NCBI GenBank assembly: GCA_020056865.1
Contig: JAGVGX010000224.1
Span: forward strand, 1-12,709
Reading direction: 5' to 3'
Length of the DNA: 12,709 nucleotides
From: Desulfobacterales bacterium
GTDB taxonomy: Bacteria > Desulfobacterota > Desulfobacteria > Desulfobacterales > BuS5
The position numbers and the translations under genes were made by a program. The notes beneath the pieces were generated by a model. It saw nothing but the letters and a program-made list of their open reading frames with translations, ran no database searches and had not been told where the DNA came from. Position 1 is the stretch's first letter; each line of letters starts with the position of its first letter. Shown here one piece after another: positions 11,317 to 12,709 of the stretch.

Positions 11317-11436
11317 ATGGTTATCGATATGGATGTCCTTATTTGGTACATGAAAGGGAATCAAAACGCATATAAAGCTATTGAGAATTCAAAGCATTTT
11401 TTTATCTCTGTTGTCACATATATGGAATTTATATGA
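11317..11436 (+). pseudogene. VapC (PIN) toxin cut off after 39 codons by a repeat element
   Basis: The start reads MVIDMDVLIWYMKGNQNAYK, then an AIENSKHFFISVVTYMEF segment, a clear PIN N-terminus with Asp4/Asp6 and the conserved Glu after TYM. A full VapC has about 130 residues; here the frame ends with TGA at 11434-11436, which lies inside the left arm of a palindromic repeat. No later PIN motifs are found beyond the repeat, so the remainder is deleted. The toxin should be inactive. Confidence 0.85.
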
Positions 11437-11521
11437 GAATACAGGAGTCAGAATACAGAAGAAAAACAAATACCATGTTTATTCTGGCTACTGACTCCTG
11501 TCTCCTGTATTCTCATATAAA
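11428..11521. repeat. Palindromic heptamer-type element that ends vapC
   Basis: Perfect 20-base inverted arms at 11428-11447 and 11502-11521, containing ATATGAGAATACAGGAG. Inside are heptamers of the AGGAGTC/GACTCCT type, as in the element at 3556, but with other ends (GAGAATACAGGAG instead of GTAACTRCTYAGGAG). It can form a long hairpin, between the truncated vapC and the convergent abiEii gene. Confidence 0.85.
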
Positions 11522-11554
11522 ACTTACGGCGATATAGGTTCAGACAGCATTTTT

Positions 11555-12199
11555 CTATAATGCCCCTTTTAATATCTTAAAATTTTCAACAGAATAATAT
11601 TGGCGTTGTTCTTTTTCTAATAATGAGCCAAGCCTGACTGTATAATCTTTCCTGGAAAAAGCATTAATACGCCTGAGAACCTGTCTTCGCGTATCATCAG
11701 ATGCCTGAAGCGGCACACCTTTCTTAAGCAGAAATTCCATGTCAAAGACATCCCTGATTTCCTGACGATCCAGAAATGCCTCAAGCTTTGACGCCATCAT
11801 GTCGCTCAAGGATACGGCCCTTAAAAAAATCTGCGTATTTGCATATTTGCTGTAAGCGATTAACTGTTCCACGTTGATTTTTTTGACTTGCCTGCGAATT
11901 TCCAGTTTCAGGCTTCTCGGATACGTATGCGATTTGAGTTCAAAAACAAGGGTATGAAATTTCCTTGCGCTGTCTTTTATGTCATAATGTTTTGCAAGGT
12001 AAGCCTTCATTTTCTCAAAAAACCCAGGTTCCAGCTCCTTGATAACCCAGAAGTCCAGATCAACGGAAAATCGGTCGAGGTTATGGCACAGACGTAACAT
12101 GGTCCCGCCGCAAAAGACAATATTTGTGAGAAATTTACCGCTGTTGAGCCTGTCGAGAACTTCAAGCTCAAATCGTTCCTGCATGATTAAATCCTGCAT
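11555..12199 (-). CDS. AbiEii-type nucleotidyltransferase toxin
   Basis: A 214-residue member of the AbiEii/DUF1814 family, the toxin of type IV AbiE systems, which inactivates translation by adding nucleotides to tRNA in characterised members. The nucleotidyltransferase motif is GGTMLRL (31-37) with SVDLDF (45-50); a further acidic strand LKLEIRR follows near 100. The family signature SDMMASKLEAFLDRQEIRD with FDMEFLL lies near 131-157. The start at 12199 has GGGAG upstream and overlaps the antitoxin gene by 13 bases; an alternative ATG at 12184 lies 3 bases after the antitoxin stop. Length is a little shorter than many AbiEii proteins. Confidence 0.88.
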   Translation of the reverse strand: MQDLIMQERFELEVLDRLNSGKFLTNIVFCGGTMLRLCHNLDRFSVDLDFWVIKELEPGFFEKMKAYLAKHYDIKDSARKFHTLVFELKSHTYPRSLKLEIRRQVKKINVEQLIAYSKYANTQIFLRAVSLSDMMASKLEAFLDRQEIRDVFDMEFLLKKGVPLQASDDTRRQVLRRINAFSRKDYTVRLGSLLEKEQRQYYSVENFKILKGAL

Positions 12200-12709
12200 A
12201 GCTCCCTGATGTTTTTTTGTGTTTTTTCAGGGAAAATGGCCATGATATGGGTAAGCAGCTTCTTGTCCAGCATCTTTAGGTCACAAGCATGCCAGTCCAT
12301 GGAATATTTCCCGAACGCGCACAGGTGCGCTGTATCAACAAACGCCTTTTCCTTCGTAGCAATAAAAAGATCTTCGTGCTTAACAAATCCAAAGTAATAT
12401 TCTTTTTTAAACTTGTAATAATTAAACGCAACGCCTTTTGCATCGAATTTGACAGATCGCTTAACAGAAATGTTATCATACCAGTCTCTTGGCACCTGGG
12501 TAGTAATCCCGTAAAATGAAAGCGCTGTCACACAAGAAACATACGAAGGGACCTGGAGATAATTGGCTATTTTGAAGTAATCTTCACGGTTATAATGTGG
12601 CCAGTTTCCGGTCGATACATAGAAATTTTTTTTTAACCTTAAAAAAAATCCATTTTTAACATAACGGCTGCATAATACCTGAGCAGATTCATGTTTAATG
12701 CCGGCAGCT
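12187..12709 (-). CDS. AbiEi-type antitoxin, 5' end outside the window
   Basis: The frame is open to the right edge with no start needed at the internal GTG (12531). Translation into the edge gives SAQVLCSRYVKNGFFLRLKK and then NFYVS, the winged-helix part typical of AbiEi (transcriptional regulator/antitoxin), followed by YFKIANYLQVPSYVS and SFYGITTQVPRDWYDN, and FVKHEDLFIATKEKAFVDT, the family's core. About 174 residues are visible. It precedes abiEii as in known AbiE operons, where the antitoxin represses the operon and opposes the toxin. Confidence 0.85.
   Translation of the reverse strand, partial: AAGIKHESAQVLCSRYVKNGFFLRLKKNFYVSTGNWPHYNREDYFKIANYLQVPSYVSCVTALSFYGITTQVPRDWYDNISVKRSVKFDAKGVAFNYYKFKKEYYFGFVKHEDLFIATKEKAFVDTAHLCAFGKYSMDWHACDLKMLDKKLLTHIMAIFPEKTQKNIRELCRI

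Overview
The window looks like chromosomal DNA of a deltaproteobacterium, most likely a Desulfobacterales-type member of Desulfobacterota. This is inferred from moderate GC by eye, a pilR-pilA-ABC transporter order like that of Myxococcus and Geobacter pilus loci, many toxin-antitoxin (TA) genes, and intergenic DNA full of 7- and 8-base tandem repeats. No RNA gene, CRISPR array or full-length transposase was found.

Left part (1-6156), type IV pilus locus. It holds the 3' end of a PilR-like sigma-54 activator, a pilin gene (pilA) behind a very good sigma-54 promoter, and downstream an ABC ATPase, an ABC-2 permease and a membrane-anchored helical-repeat protein. This layout resembles the pilus-associated ABC transporter set (PilG/H/I) of Myxococcus xanthus. 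The pilR-pilA junction is interrupted by a small TA island (1078-2140): one AbrB-type antitoxin, the wreckage of a VapC toxin and of two further antitoxins, and one intact antitoxin/RelE pair. Twelve tandem heptamers fill the start of the predicted pilA 5' UTR.

Right part (6157-12709), TA and defence-type accessory region. In order: an AAA/DUF4143 ATPase on the minus strand, an orphan 49-residue antitoxin-like gene, hicBA, higBA, a second hicBA, two orphan antitoxin-like genes, a Phd/YefM antitoxin with a truncated VapC, and an AbiEi/AbiEii pair on the minus strand that runs off the window. higBA and the second hicBA are bounded by sequences that behave like integron attC sites: complementary R boxes joining each cassette's own start and end, and for higBA symmetric 5-base spacers. 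They look like two integron cassettes with no integrase in view.

Between the TA blocks lie four broken, diverged pieces of the pilus operon's third gene. Three of them are fused at the same junction to a short REP-like sequence. Three other intergenic repeat types recur: a palindromic element built of heptamers with ends GTAACTRCTYAGGAG, an octamer-based palindrome, and heptamer runs of other sequence. One heptamer palindrome has replaced the end of a vapC gene, and one element end sits in frame inside a copy of the pilus gene fragment. The strongest signals are the apparent cassette pair, the chimeric repeat derived from a pilus gene, and the heptamer system around pilA.
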